Positions 24,202-36,002 of a stretch of 64,000 nt of DNA are shown here, one piece after another. The stretch's first letter is position 1. Each line of letters begins with the position of its first letter. The notes beneath the pieces are model-generated. The model ran no database searches. It worked only from the letters and a program-made list of their open reading frames with translations, and was not told where the DNA came from. The translations under genes and the position numbers were made by a program. The stretch comes from Scleropages formosus (Eukaryota; Chordata; Actinopteri; Osteoglossiformes; Osteoglossidae), in contig NC_041825.1 in the NCBI RefSeq assembly GCF_900964775.1, forward strand, positions 11,657,001 through 11,721,000, in the 5' to 3' direction.

Positions 24202-27200
24202 AGTGGGGCTGGGTGGGAGGAACTGAAGGGCTGCCAAATGCAGCAGGAAGACCCTTTAAAATTGGGCACTGCGAGTTGGGGGGGGGGGTCAATTACTTTG
24301 TCACAGCTTGGCATAGCAGCAAAGTTCGAGCCTTCTGAAGTGGCTTTTCCGCAGGCATCGAGGTAGCGCAAGTGTGTGTATATGATTTTCTCACCTAACG
24401 TATGTAATAAGGACAAATAGATGAAATAGCATTTTATCGAGCAAATGAAAAATGGGAATCCTATAAAATGAAAGCAGAAGCAACATGCAGCAGCTAGAGG
24501 ACAAACTTTTATACACATTATACCTTTTAGTTATTAAAATTGCATTGTATGTTACATTAGTTGAAATAATCTTTTTGCTGAAGGGTCAGAAGAATGGCTC
24601 AGGGAAAAAAAAAAAAAATCTGGGCATCTGGGAAAAGAGAGAAAATTTTGGAAGTCTCGGCAGCGAGCCGCACATGTTTTTGTCGTTATTTGTACATGCA
24701 TACATGTTACAGTTTTGTTATACATTATGCTGTATTGGTGGGTGATGTGTGCCATGTGAGAAACAGGGCTACTTCTATGTTCAGGACACTTACTTGACTG
24801 TTAAAATTACTTCATTCACTTAGAAATGTACATACTGCTGGTCATGGCCTCCAAACATACTGTTAAAGATGACTGTTGGGAAAAATGACAAAAAAATTCC
24901 ACAATGCACTTTCCTGATGTTACGTTGTTACAGTAGTATATTAACGTTAGTATTATGATGATCATTATTACCACTATGGACAGGGAATTGTCTCATGTTT
25001 AAGAAACTGAATGTAGTATAAAAATGGTTAATCTTATAGATCTGGTTTTACATTTTTTACACGTTTTGACCAAACTTGAATAAGTGTACACCCTTCTTAA
25101 CAGGTCAAAAAAGCATAATGGTGGCACAGTGGTGCAGCAGGTGGTGTGGGTGCCTTACAGAGCCTTAACTGTGCCGTCAGATGTGGGTTTGATCCCTGCT
25201 CGGTCTGTGTGGAGTTTGCATGGGTTTCGGGCCACAGTCTAAAGATGTGTTTCATGTGGATTGCTGATTCTAAATTATAAATGTGTAGGGCCACCCTGCG
25301 ATGTACTCTGCCGTGGCTGGTTCCTGTGCTTCCAGGATAGGCCCTGGACTGCCATGACCCAGCAAAAGAGACATTATCTATTCATGGATAACGAATGAAT
25401 AGAAAGAGTAGATGTTTGAATATTTTTAACTCACTGTAAGAAATCACAATTGAAGAATTCCGTCACAAAGTCAGATTTGAATTTAGTTGAACTCTTGTTT
25501 TATACCCTTCCGTATTAATCGTTTCCTTCTGGCATTTTCTGATTTTTCTCCCAAAATTGAAATATTGGTACAGCTGATTGATAACAGATACAGCTATGAT
25601 TCCAAGTCAAATATAATATACATATGTAAATCTACAAGTTTAATTTTAGGTTTACTCATTTTCATTAAAAAAAAATGCATGTAGTGCCAAGACATTTTAG
25701 AAATTTCAGTTAGAATGTAGGGATTTCCCATGCTCTTTTTATTTAATTATATAAATGAACCATTTAGCAGGAACAGGAAGTAATTTTAGCATTTTAGTTT
25801 CTGCAATATAGCCAATGTTGCACTAATATGACCAGATTTTTATTACAATGAGGACTTTAATTTCTTCGTATAGACTGTTATTGCTGTTTTGTTCATTGTG
25901 TTGTTCAACAGGATGAAAAGTTCTTGTTTAACTTTGTTTAACCAAAAAGCCCATATGGTTCAGGTTCTGAAATATATTTTTATGAAAACACATCATCACA
26001 TGGTACATTGTATTTGTGTTGCTTTTTCAGGGAGAGAATTCCAAATGGTAAATGTTCACTTAATTGATAAGTGCTGAAACTCTTGAAACTGACTTCATCT
26101 CTTCCATACATTCTATACATGTACATTCCTTATAAATGCTATAATCCAGTATGTATAAACAAACCCAGAAAACATTTTAACATTAAACATATTAGGATAT
26201 TGAAGTATATAATAATAAAAACACTGCTATTGCCTTAATCGAGGTGTCATTTTAAGAATTAAGATTTTTCAAAAATATTGCATACATTCATATTTCCAGA
26301 GGCCTTCAGTGTCTAAATACTGATGATTGGTAGTAGATATTCAGTACATAGCAGTATATATTCCTCAGCAATGTCATATCTATATTCTGTTAAATGAACT
26401 GCCAAGAAAACTTGCCAATTCCCCTGTGCCTCATATTGAAATAGTGATAGCACTGATATATTAAGTATAAATCCTATGGTATATTTCTGTACCTAACACA
26501 AATTATGCCAGGCTAGCTAAAATTCTGTAGCATGTTGCATGGAAAATACTCATATGGTGTCTCCACTAATTTTCAGTATATTCGGTGTGGTTAAGGTTTA
26601 GTGTTCTCAACTTTAATGAAGCGCAATTTGGTTTATTCTCCTTGATACCTTCAAGTGCTTTCAGGTATTGTCTTCCGTTTCATACTAGGTAATTGTTTCT
26701 TCAACGAAGGAAACTAAACTATTAAATACTGTGACATTTTTGTATGAACTCATCTTTTACTGTTTTCCTGTCATTTGCATTGAACAAAGGCCACTTTGAT
26801 TATTTCAGTAAGATAAAGGTATAGCATCTAAGAATGACTATGTTACTAAGATTTCCGGAAAAACAAAATGTTTTACTGTATTAAATGTGGTCCCATTTGT
26901 TACCTTTACTGCCAAACCTGTCTAATTTCCTTTCTTGGTTTTCTAGAGTTCTGTCAGTAGCCATTACTACTCCATGCACTTATTATTCTTAATATTCTTT
27001 TATCCTTTCAGACATTCACTCAAACCACATACTTTTGTTGTTCTTACTGGAGAATGTAAGAGCCACTCCAATATAGAGTATATATCATGTATACCACATA
27101 ATGGATTCTCTGACTAAAATTCCTTCCATGTTAACTTTACAAGGAATATGGAATTTATAAATATACTACTGAATATGCAAACATGGACCATAAATAATGC

Positions 27201-27409
27201 ACAACAGAGAAGGGCAATAGGGTGAACACTGGTGTAATTAACAGAGACTTTATGGAGGCCCCCAAACTGGGTAAATAATGCCATCAACCAATGCTGGAGG
27301 GTATTGTCAGTCTCTGAAGGAAACCAACACGTGTAGATGTTCAGCAGAGGAAGTCGCTGCGTTCGACTGATTCCCAGGCTCATTGTTACATGTCCACGGA
27401 AAGACATCT
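24202..27409. other. 3' UTRs and intergenic between PDXDC1 and NTAN1 (tail to tail)
   Basis: The two genes converge here. Sequence is AT-rich with no exon I could support. Contains a G run at 24275-24288, a DANA-like SINE at 25118-25375 and several AATAAA-like signals, so transcript ends cannot be fixed by eye. Confidence 0.5.
25118..25375 (+). repeat. DANA-like SINE copy
   Basis: tRNA-like head 'ggtggcacagtggtgcagc', B-box area 'gggtttgatccctgctcgg', central block 'tgtgtggagtttgcatggg', end 'gcttccaggataggccctgg'. Lies in the PDXDC1-NTAN1 3' region. Confidence 0.65.
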
Positions 27410-29914
27410 CTATCGTTGAGCCACCTTCTCCCAGTCCCCCTTCTCTGTCCTGTGGAAGAGCTGAGGCTGCCCTCCCGGAAATAAGCTATCAGCGCTCGGG
27501 TGCTCCAGCAGAAATTTGATGGTTGACTTTATATGCTTGACAAAGTGTGGTGGCTCAGCCAGAGGAGATGTGGATAAAAACTGAGAATGCAGAAACACAC
27601 ACACACACACACCATTCACAAAAAAGAACCACCAATAATGCTTCACAACCAAAGATAAAAGGAATTTTCCAATACACACATTCCAAAACAGAATGGCATT
27701 CATCTTCCTGTCTTTACCTGCAATATGGTATCGTCGTCCTGTGCAAGCCAGAAAGCGAAATCACTGCTGGGAGACCAGTTGCATGGACTGATTTTCACAA
27801 TTTCTTTACTTGAATCGTAAATTTCAATCATCTGCAAAGCAAGCATACAATTTGAGCTTTTACTGTTTTTTTCTTTTGATGCCCCTTATGCTTGCTTCTC
27901 GCTTAAAACATCAACAACTGGCAAAAGTGTCTCAGAAAATCTAAACAAAATGGCACATTCTTTCATAGTAAGCATCTTATCTGTACATGCCGTTTGAATA
28001 CCTGTCCACCGGTAAAGGTTCGAGCTGAGCGCAGATCCTCCGCAGGTTCCCGGCAAGGAAAGGAAGCTGGAAACACATCCCCAGTTTTAACATTGACTCC
28101 TAAAACAAAATCGGATACACAACAGTCACTACATGCGATTCCGAGAGTCGCAAGAATTTAGTGCATTTAAAAGGAAAAATAAGTACCTATTCCGTACACT
28201 ATCGGCCTGTGCACCCCATCGATCACAACATCGTTCAGCTCTGTAAGAGAGTCACAGAAATAATGCAGGGCCCACGTTATAGGAAACGCAAAATTCAGGA
28301 TGACATAACTAAGATGTGTCACTCACCTGTAATACAGCATGTTACCAAATGAATGTCTTCTTTTTGTTTCTGGAAGGCCGCTGTAATCGTAACAGTCATC
28401 ATAAGAATTACATTTAGCGACATATTTGTGTCCACTGTGTTCATTTCAAAAACTGACACTCACCCAGGAGATTAAGGCTCAGCTGTTGTGATAATTTTCT
28501 GTCATCATCAAACCCCCCAATAAGATGCAGCTCCAACCTGAATATCAGGATTCAAACTGCACATCAGGACTATTAAAACAATACATGAGGAAGACAGAAG
28601 AGTGTGAGCCAACACACATGTAGACCTACCTGCCTTCATTGGCATCCCGACTCAGATCGTTGACAGCTTTCACAATCAGAGACACTTCACTCCATGTGCT
28701 GGATCCATCACAATGTGCAAGGCAAGTCGCTCCGCTCCCTTGAACACGACACTCGAAGTCAGCACGTGCCCCACGAAGACACTCGCACACATGTACAAGT
28801 GTAACGATGTGCGAAAGCAGTTAAGTCATTTCACAGGTAAGCAAATGTTATGGCATTGCTACCTGTGTGACGTAGTACTACCAGGTGGCAGGTTGTCGCG
28901 TCGTCAGAGCCGAGCACACCGACAGACTCTGTGGGAAAATGATCGAAGAGACCTCTTGTGATACAAATCCATTTACACTTATTCATTTAGCTGACACTTT
29001 TCTCCAAAGCAACTTACAATGTAAAACCAGTTACAATTATTTGCACAGCTGGATAATTTTTTACTGGAGTAATTCAGGGTGAGTACTTTGCTTAAGGGAA
29101 CTACAGCCAGATGTGGGATTTGAACCTGCAACCGTTCCGAAGGCAGCAGTTCTAACCACACAGCCCCACACAGTTTAAAGTGTGAAGGTCCCCAGTTCAA
29201 AACCCCACTCCTACTTCATGCAGTAAAAACATGCTGCTGTATAAGAGCTTCAGGGGGGCTTGAGATGACAGCAATGAACCACATATTTTATCACTTTCCA
29301 CTTATAACTACATACAGATGACACTTTTTCTGTGACAAACACAGTCTCTCTCATATTTCCCAGTCACATCATCACTATAAGCTGATAAACAGTGCAATTT
29401 GTTTTGTAAGGTGGCACCTGAAGTCGGGGCTAAATATAAACAAACACAATTTATTTCCAAACCTGCTGCAAGTAAGTAAACATCGGCACATCATAACTGC
29501 AGACATGACTGAACGGAAACTTTACATGACTTGTGCTGTACACTAATGCTCTGCGGCGAACTCTCGTGCCACACGCTAATCTCGCGATAAGTTACGTGCT
29601 GTGAAGTGTCCTTACTGTCCGCCGGTGTGGTGGCCGCACATTCCCTCTGCTGAACATAAAGGAGGCACTGGGGCTCCACATTCACGGAGCCCTTCGCACG
29701 GAACTCTCTGGCACTGTCCTGTGAGGGGAACGGCGTTAGCGCTACCAGCCACAGCAGCACCGCCAATCATTATTACATGTATACAACACACATTATCAAT
29801 CACACGACAAATTTGAATTAAAAAAACTCCTACCCGTAAATGCGGATGCCTCGCAAAAAAACTTTCAGTCGCGCTTAATCTCTCAATCCTGCGATTTTGA
29901 GAGAAGATCGGCAT
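27410..29914 (-). CDS. NTAN1: NTAN1, protein N-terminal asparagine amidohydrolase
   Basis: Ten coding exons on the minus strand: 29914-29834, 29718-29616, 28928-28863, 28738-28630, 28537-28464, 28380-28327, 28240-28187, 28099-28002, 27831-27718, 27580-27410; 924 nt, 307 residues (human 310). The enzyme deamidates N-terminal Asn to Asp, feeding proteins into the Arg/N-degron pathway. The start is the ATG giving MPIFSQNRRIERLS, matching human MPLLVEGRR. Exon 3 encodes VLGSDDATTCHLVVLRHT, placing the Cys at residue 75, the position of the catalytic Cys of human NTAN1. Exon 4 begins at GSGATCLAHCDG after acceptor TTCAAG|GG. Last exon: FLSTSPLAEPPHFVKHIKST. Exon 6 uses the acceptor before CGGCC, since the nearer CAG breaks the frame. 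Tail-to-tail with PDXDC1, as in human. Confidence 0.95.
28974..29170 (-). repeat. SINE-B copy in NTAN1 intron 2
   Basis: Minus-strand copy: tail 'tcatttagctgacacttttc' then 'tccaaagcaacttacaatg', body 'gatttgaacctgcaaccg' (complement of the B-box), and head complement 'gcagttctaaccacacagc'. Confidence 0.75.
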
Positions 29915-31561
29915 TTCCACGCTATAAAGTAATTTAAGCTAATTGTATATGTTTATTGCTGTTTTATTTTACATCCTTATTCCTGTGACCGGTCCTCTCC
30001 CATTTTCTTACAGCAGTGCGGGCACTTCCTGAAACCGCCCCCGCAATGTTCTTTCCTCATCGCTCTGCGTCCGACGTGTAGTTCGCTCACACCACGGCCC
30101 GTTCACGTGCTTTGGAGTCACCTGTGCACCAACTACATATCCCAAACGACACTGCGAGATACGTTTTTACATCCGGGACTTTTCAGCAGAATCGTTTTAA
30201 TTCTAAAGCGTTTACACAGTCAAGTTGTTTCTATTGCCAGTGAAATCGATTAGAAGAATGACACAAAAGTACAAGCTTGTATACGATAGACGATACACTG
30301 GGTTAAGTATCTAGTGGCATTGAATTGGACTAATAGTTTAATTTAAAGTTATATTATTTGTTTAGTTTACACAAATCTTTAGGGTACTGGTAAGGTAAAC
30401 TTGTCAGGTATATTGTGGAGGTCCAAATTATAGCAAAATTATGCAGTGATGTTAGTTATACCCAAATTGGAGACTCTCCATTAGCATAGCCGAATCAGGA
30501 AAACTTACCAATTTGGAAATTTGAAAGTGTACACAGGAATTACACTGCGATATTAACTATGTTTTTTCGACTATTTCTTAAAAACAATATTACAGCTAGA
30601 AACGTATATAAAAACGCTTCTATGACGCCGCCAGTCTAATTCTCATTACTTAGATTTTTATTTAAGCAAGACGTTTCTTTTTATATGTAAACCAATTTTG
30701 TGCATTTTTCCCCGAGAAATTTAACAGTTTATTAACTGTTTCAAACAATTGTGGGTATTATTTTACTTATGACATGTCATATGCAGTCCGTCATCTACCA
30801 TTTGAACGCGGATATTGACCGAAAACAGGACTGAAGCTCAAAGTACTGCGGTCGTGGGTGTTTTTTCCAAGCCACAAGAACAGCCCGAAATGCAGCATGC
30901 AGTTTCACAATGTCAAAAAGACGACAGTCCACGTTCTGTGTAACCGATTAATCTTTACTCCATACTGTCACTTGCTCCTACTAGTGCTCACTAGTTTGAA
31001 CGAGTTAAATCGAACTTCAGCCTGTACGGTAAAAACTGGAATAAGTCAAGAATAAAGCTCTTTGAACATCCAAAGCAAAACATGAATTTGATCTTGGGTG
31101 AATAAAAGACTTCGCTAACATGTTTACCCAAAAGTCTTTGTTACAAATCTACGTTATCACCGGCAAGGTGAAAAATGACCACGACTCCCAGATATCAGTC
31201 AGTTCAGAATTACAGTTTCGTGTGCCTTATGGAAATGTAGTTTTTGTCAAATTTGCCTCTAAGAGTAAGACACGATCAAGACTACTGATCCCATAATGCA
31301 GTGGTAGCTGCGCTACCTTCGGTTGGGAGAGCCATCGGCACACACGAGGAGGACTCTCTTCGAGTGCTGAGTCGGACCTCTCTCTCTTTTTCTGGTGTCG
31401 CTGCGAGATAGCAGCAGAGTGTCCGCTGACAGATCGTCCAAGACCGACGTTCATGTAATATAAGGCCTCTAAAAACACATGATCTAAAAGAAAGTGGCGA
31501 ACGAGAAGCTACCTACGACGTTTCCGCCACTTCGCTAGTAGCCACAGTAATCAGAGCCACA
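29915..31561. promoter_or_regulatory. Head-to-head intergenic region of NTAN1 and GSPT1
   Basis: 1.65 kb between the two start codons. The NTAN1 side (29990-30170) and the GSPT1 side (31310-31560) are CpG-richer; the middle is AT-rich with nothing recognised. Two separate promoters seem likelier than one shared one. Confidence 0.5.
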
Positions 31562-34500
31562 ATGGATTCGACAGACACGGCCCCTGATTCCTGGGAGCAG
31601 GAGGACGACGTGGAGGCCCCAGCCGACGCGCAGCTCCAGTCCGCCTTCACCGCCCTCAACGTGAACGCCAAACCGTTCGTCCCGAACGTCAACGCTCCCG
31701 AGTTCGTGCCGGCCTTTTTCCAGAGAGGATCGTCGGAGGAGTCCGGCCGCGATGGTGAGTTGACCGTTAACATACGATACGTTCGGACGGATGGGGTGGC
31801 ACAGACTCACAGACAGAGCGAGGGAAACTGGCATCCGACGATCTCAGTGTGGAAACGAAGCTATTTCTTGTAGCTCCGCTGGACATAAGACCGAGGCAAA
31901 TGTAGCCGGATTGGTTTCTTCAAGGTTAAATATAGCCGGAATGAACGTGTCACCATTGTGTACGCGCTCCCGGCATGTGTTCCCGGCCGCCGACGGTGCT
32001 GAAGCAGTGCGCGGCGCCGGCTGCTAGCTGTTAGCCGCGTTAGCTTTCACCACGCCAGCGAGTTAGCGGCGCTGCGCTGCGCTGCTCTTAGCACGTTAGC
32101 AGTTAGCCGCTGACGCTACAGCAGCGCCGCCGAGCGCGTACGTTTCACAGCCTGACAGGAAGAAGTCGCCACTCGGGCTTGAGGTGAAGTGAACGCGCTC
32201 ACTCAGCTGTCCGGGCGCTTTCAATAAATTATTCGCGCAATTTTAACGGTGCTTCAAAAAACCTCTCACTCTCAGACTCAAACTGGCAGGGCAAGGTGGT
32301 TCTGCCCTGCCTGCTGCTGGGGATTTTCCGCGTAACCAACTGACAGGTTCGTTCGTTCTTTTTAAAATTTAAAGAAACGCGTAGGTCGATATATTTATCA
32401 TGTCGTGCTGAAGATAATTCTCTCTCTCGGCCCGGGAGCTTTCACCTGTTCCCGGTTGTGGTACTCCAGAGCGAAAGGTTTTATTTTATTTCCTTCCCTT
32501 GTAAAGGTGAAAAGACAAAGTTACCTGCTTTGTTCCTTTACAGCCCTCATCAGTGGAACGTTTTTCTCGGAAGCGCTTTTTCCAGTCATTTGCAATACAG
32601 CTGCTTCTCTCTTAAAGTTAAACGTACCTGGGGTTTGTCTCTATGATCACATGATTTCACAAGTTTCCAGAACTGAGTACACACTGAAAATGAATCCAGA
32701 TTGCAGCAGAAATGTTAATGTCGCTTTGTGTGGTGTCTACGCTCCTCGTAGCACGGTGTTGCCAATATATGCCCAATAGTGGAAGTAGACGCGGGCTTTA
32801 ATGCTGAGGACTGAAGAAATGAGCGCGTATAGGGTGCACTTTGAGTATAGCGAGTGTGTGTAGCGTGTACTTCATCCTTTCGATGCCCGATGTGGGACAT
32901 CGCAGAGTCCCTGTCCCACGATGTACAGCAGCTCCTGCCTGGTTAGGTTACACTTAGTGTTATCGCTCAGTGACGTAACGCTTCGTACCTGTTTAATGTC
33001 ATGTGCGGTGCTGTGATTTAATGCACTTACTTTTTCTCTGCACACAGGAACTGATACAGTTTCCAGGATGGAGGTTACAGAAACAGCCGGTGCGTATCTT
33101 TGTAACATAATTATAATATTCTCAGCCAACACAGCTGTCTCCAGACCAATATGTCATAATAAATGATGTGTTATAATAATTTAAAGTGTTGTTAGTTAGA
33201 GGTGTTTGGTTTTTTTGCATGAAAATGTATCTCTGGGGGGGAATTCTGTATTGCATATATGAAGAGTAAGTAAACAGGAGTTTGTAGATCTGAAGTCCCA
33301 GGCAAAGGCGTAAGAGCGTTGCGTGTACTGTACATGTAAAGTGGAAAATGTTTATGGCATTTTCAGAATGGGTATTTTGAGCAGAGACCTAGGTTTTGCC
33401 CATGTGTGGTGTGACCTACAATATTCTGTGACATTACACTCTGAATGGTGCTTTTTTTTTTTTCTTTTTTTAAACAACTGACTCTCTTTTGCAAGTAAGA
33501 GTTAAGCAGTATTGCCTCACTCATGTTTTAAAATGTGGAACAGGATATAGGAGGCTGCGTCCATCTTCAAAGCACTTATACATGTGTTCTAGTTAAGTAT
33601 TTTAAAATGTTATCCTTAAGCACTCTTTTGCTTATTGGGACTGCATACGAGCATTTGTTTATTTGCGAATGATGCATTTTTTGCTTCCTTTAATGTGTTT
33701 TATTACCTTTTAGAGATCTATATGATGTGTAGCATAATCTTTAATTTTCCCGGATGTTCATTATTATTATTATAAAGAACAAGGATATTTCAGTTTTTTC
33801 CCCCACAGCTTTTCACCCCTGAAAACAAATTTGTGGGTTGAAACGGTAGAAGTAATGTTATTTTTATTTTATTTCACAGGATCAACATCTGTAAGACTTT
33901 CTAGAAGATATCAGAATGATATAGTGTATCTTAGAGTTCAACAATGAAGTTTCAGTCTGAGAATTGTAGTGAGGATTTTTTTTCCTTTACTGTTTTTTTT
34001 TTTAACTGTAATATTTGTCAATTTAAGATGTTTTGAGTTTGAGCATACTTCCGCAGCTTTGGAAGAGGCATAAACAAAACAAAGCCCGGAGGAATTTGTC
34101 AGTTAAATAAACTAGCGCTGAACTGTGATTGTTGCGATAATAAAAGGTATTTAAGACAACTTACCTGTGGGCATGCCCTTCTTAGGAAATAAACAGATTA
34201 CATTTCTTGCCAAGATGTTATATTACAACAGATTACAAGTCTCGCCAAGATATTATTTCTGTATAAATTTTTTTGTGTTGTTTTCAAGGAAGTCTTAAGC
34301 ATAATGAGCAGTGCAAAGAAGTTGCAAATATAGTACATTTTCCTCCACTTAATGGAATATTCCAATTTGTTTTACTTTTTTAAAGTTGTTTCCATATACT
34401 ATGCATTTCATGCAATCTAACATTTTAAAATATTTCCCTGAGATTCTTCTCAGTTTATAAAGAGAAGGTTGTACTGCTGTGTCTTTAATTCATTTGTAGT

Positions 34501-35964
34501 CCTGAAGACCTCTTGAGATTCTTGGTGGCAGTTCTTGTTATTGCTATTCCTATTGTTTACTGTAGCTGTTTGTAAATGGCAATTATTGTGCAGGAACAGA
34601 AGAGAGCTTTGTGCATGCCCAGTGGAGTGTTTAATTCATCTTACCAAGCAATGAAAGCATTGCTTATGTGCAATGACTCAAGGAAGAGGGGTCACCCTAA
34701 CATGCAGTGCGTGCCGATATACGTATTATCTCTGTCGGGAGATGCCCTTGTCCGAGTTTTGTCGCACAGTATATTTGTGTATGGCCTCAGGTACTTTTCC
34801 GGGTTTCACACAGTGGAAAATTTTATCAGGCTTTCAATTAGTAAAATGTCTTTGTCCTGCGCGTTTGGCGCATGTTGGTTCCGACCGACCGTTTCCTCCA
34901 CTTGAATTTGCTGCAGCATGTGTGTGAACTGCTGTGAGTTTTCATCACAGGTATCTCTCTCTGCTAACGTGCCTAGCTTTGTTCTGCAGCGCCGGTGGAG
35001 AACGGAGAGGCGGACATGAACACTGAGCCATCGTGGGAGCAGAAGGAGGAGCCCAGCGAGACGGAGCCTGGAGGTGGGCCCTACGGGGACATGGGTTCTG
35101 CAGAGGATCCACAGCAGGAGATGATGGAGGAAGAGGAGGAGATGCCTATGCCTAAAGTAGCTCCAGCTCTGCCAGATGCCCCCAAGAAAGAACATGTCAA
35201 TGTGGTATTTATTGGCCATGTGGGTGAGTTTCTGTTCTTAGGGTCTCCTGTGTTGAACTTATTGGTCTTGGGTATGATTCTTTTTTTACTCCAAAATGAG
35301 TTTGTTAGGTTGGTGTCACACTGCAGTAGGTGATGCATCTACTGCTTTAGATTATCTTTAGGTTCTCCTAAGTGTTTAAATAAATTGCAATATTGCATGA
35401 GCAAAGTATTTGTGTTTTGGTACAATCGTGGTTATTTGATTTAAGTGAAATCCTTAGCGGTTAAGATGATGGCTTCCAGTTGTCAAAATTGTCGTCTTTA
35501 CACAAAAAGAACTGAGGTTCCTCCCTTCATTGATTGTGAATGGATCTAATAAAAAACTAGTTAACATGATCTTAATTGTATATGTGTAATACAACCCCTA
35601 GTGTGCTCCATGCACACAATGCGATGCCCTTGATGTATGCTGCTGAAGAACTTGTCCTTTTTATTGCCATAACTGCACTTTGTTGTTTCTCATGTCTGCA
35701 ATTTGCCTCTCCTGTGCAGATGCTGGGAAGTCAACCATTGGAGGGCAAATAATGTACGTACACCATTTCCTTTAAATCATATTTTTCCTGCTGCTGACAC
35801 CTTTGCTGTGACTTTGTGGCTGAATAGAATGTGACCTTTAAGCCCTTATGCATTTGATTTTAATGGTCAAATCTTCACTAAGTTATTTCATACATTGCAG
35901 TTCCTGTGACTGAAACTGGGAATGTTTTTAATTACGTACAAAAAAACGAACAAATTGCTGCCAT

Positions 35965-36002
<38 letters not shown>

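Noticed and set aside
28739-28800. Apparent 5' extension of NTAN1 exon 4 with a passage like HIVTLVHV
   Set aside because: Exon 3 at 28863-28928 already encodes the true HLVVLRHT passage, and the acceptor TTCAAG|GG gives correct phase, so the lookalike is intronic.
29612-29920. NTAN1 start at a GTG giving a two-residue longer N-terminus
   Set aside because: The ATG at 29914 aligns directly with the human start (MPIF versus MPLL) and places the Cys at residue 75.
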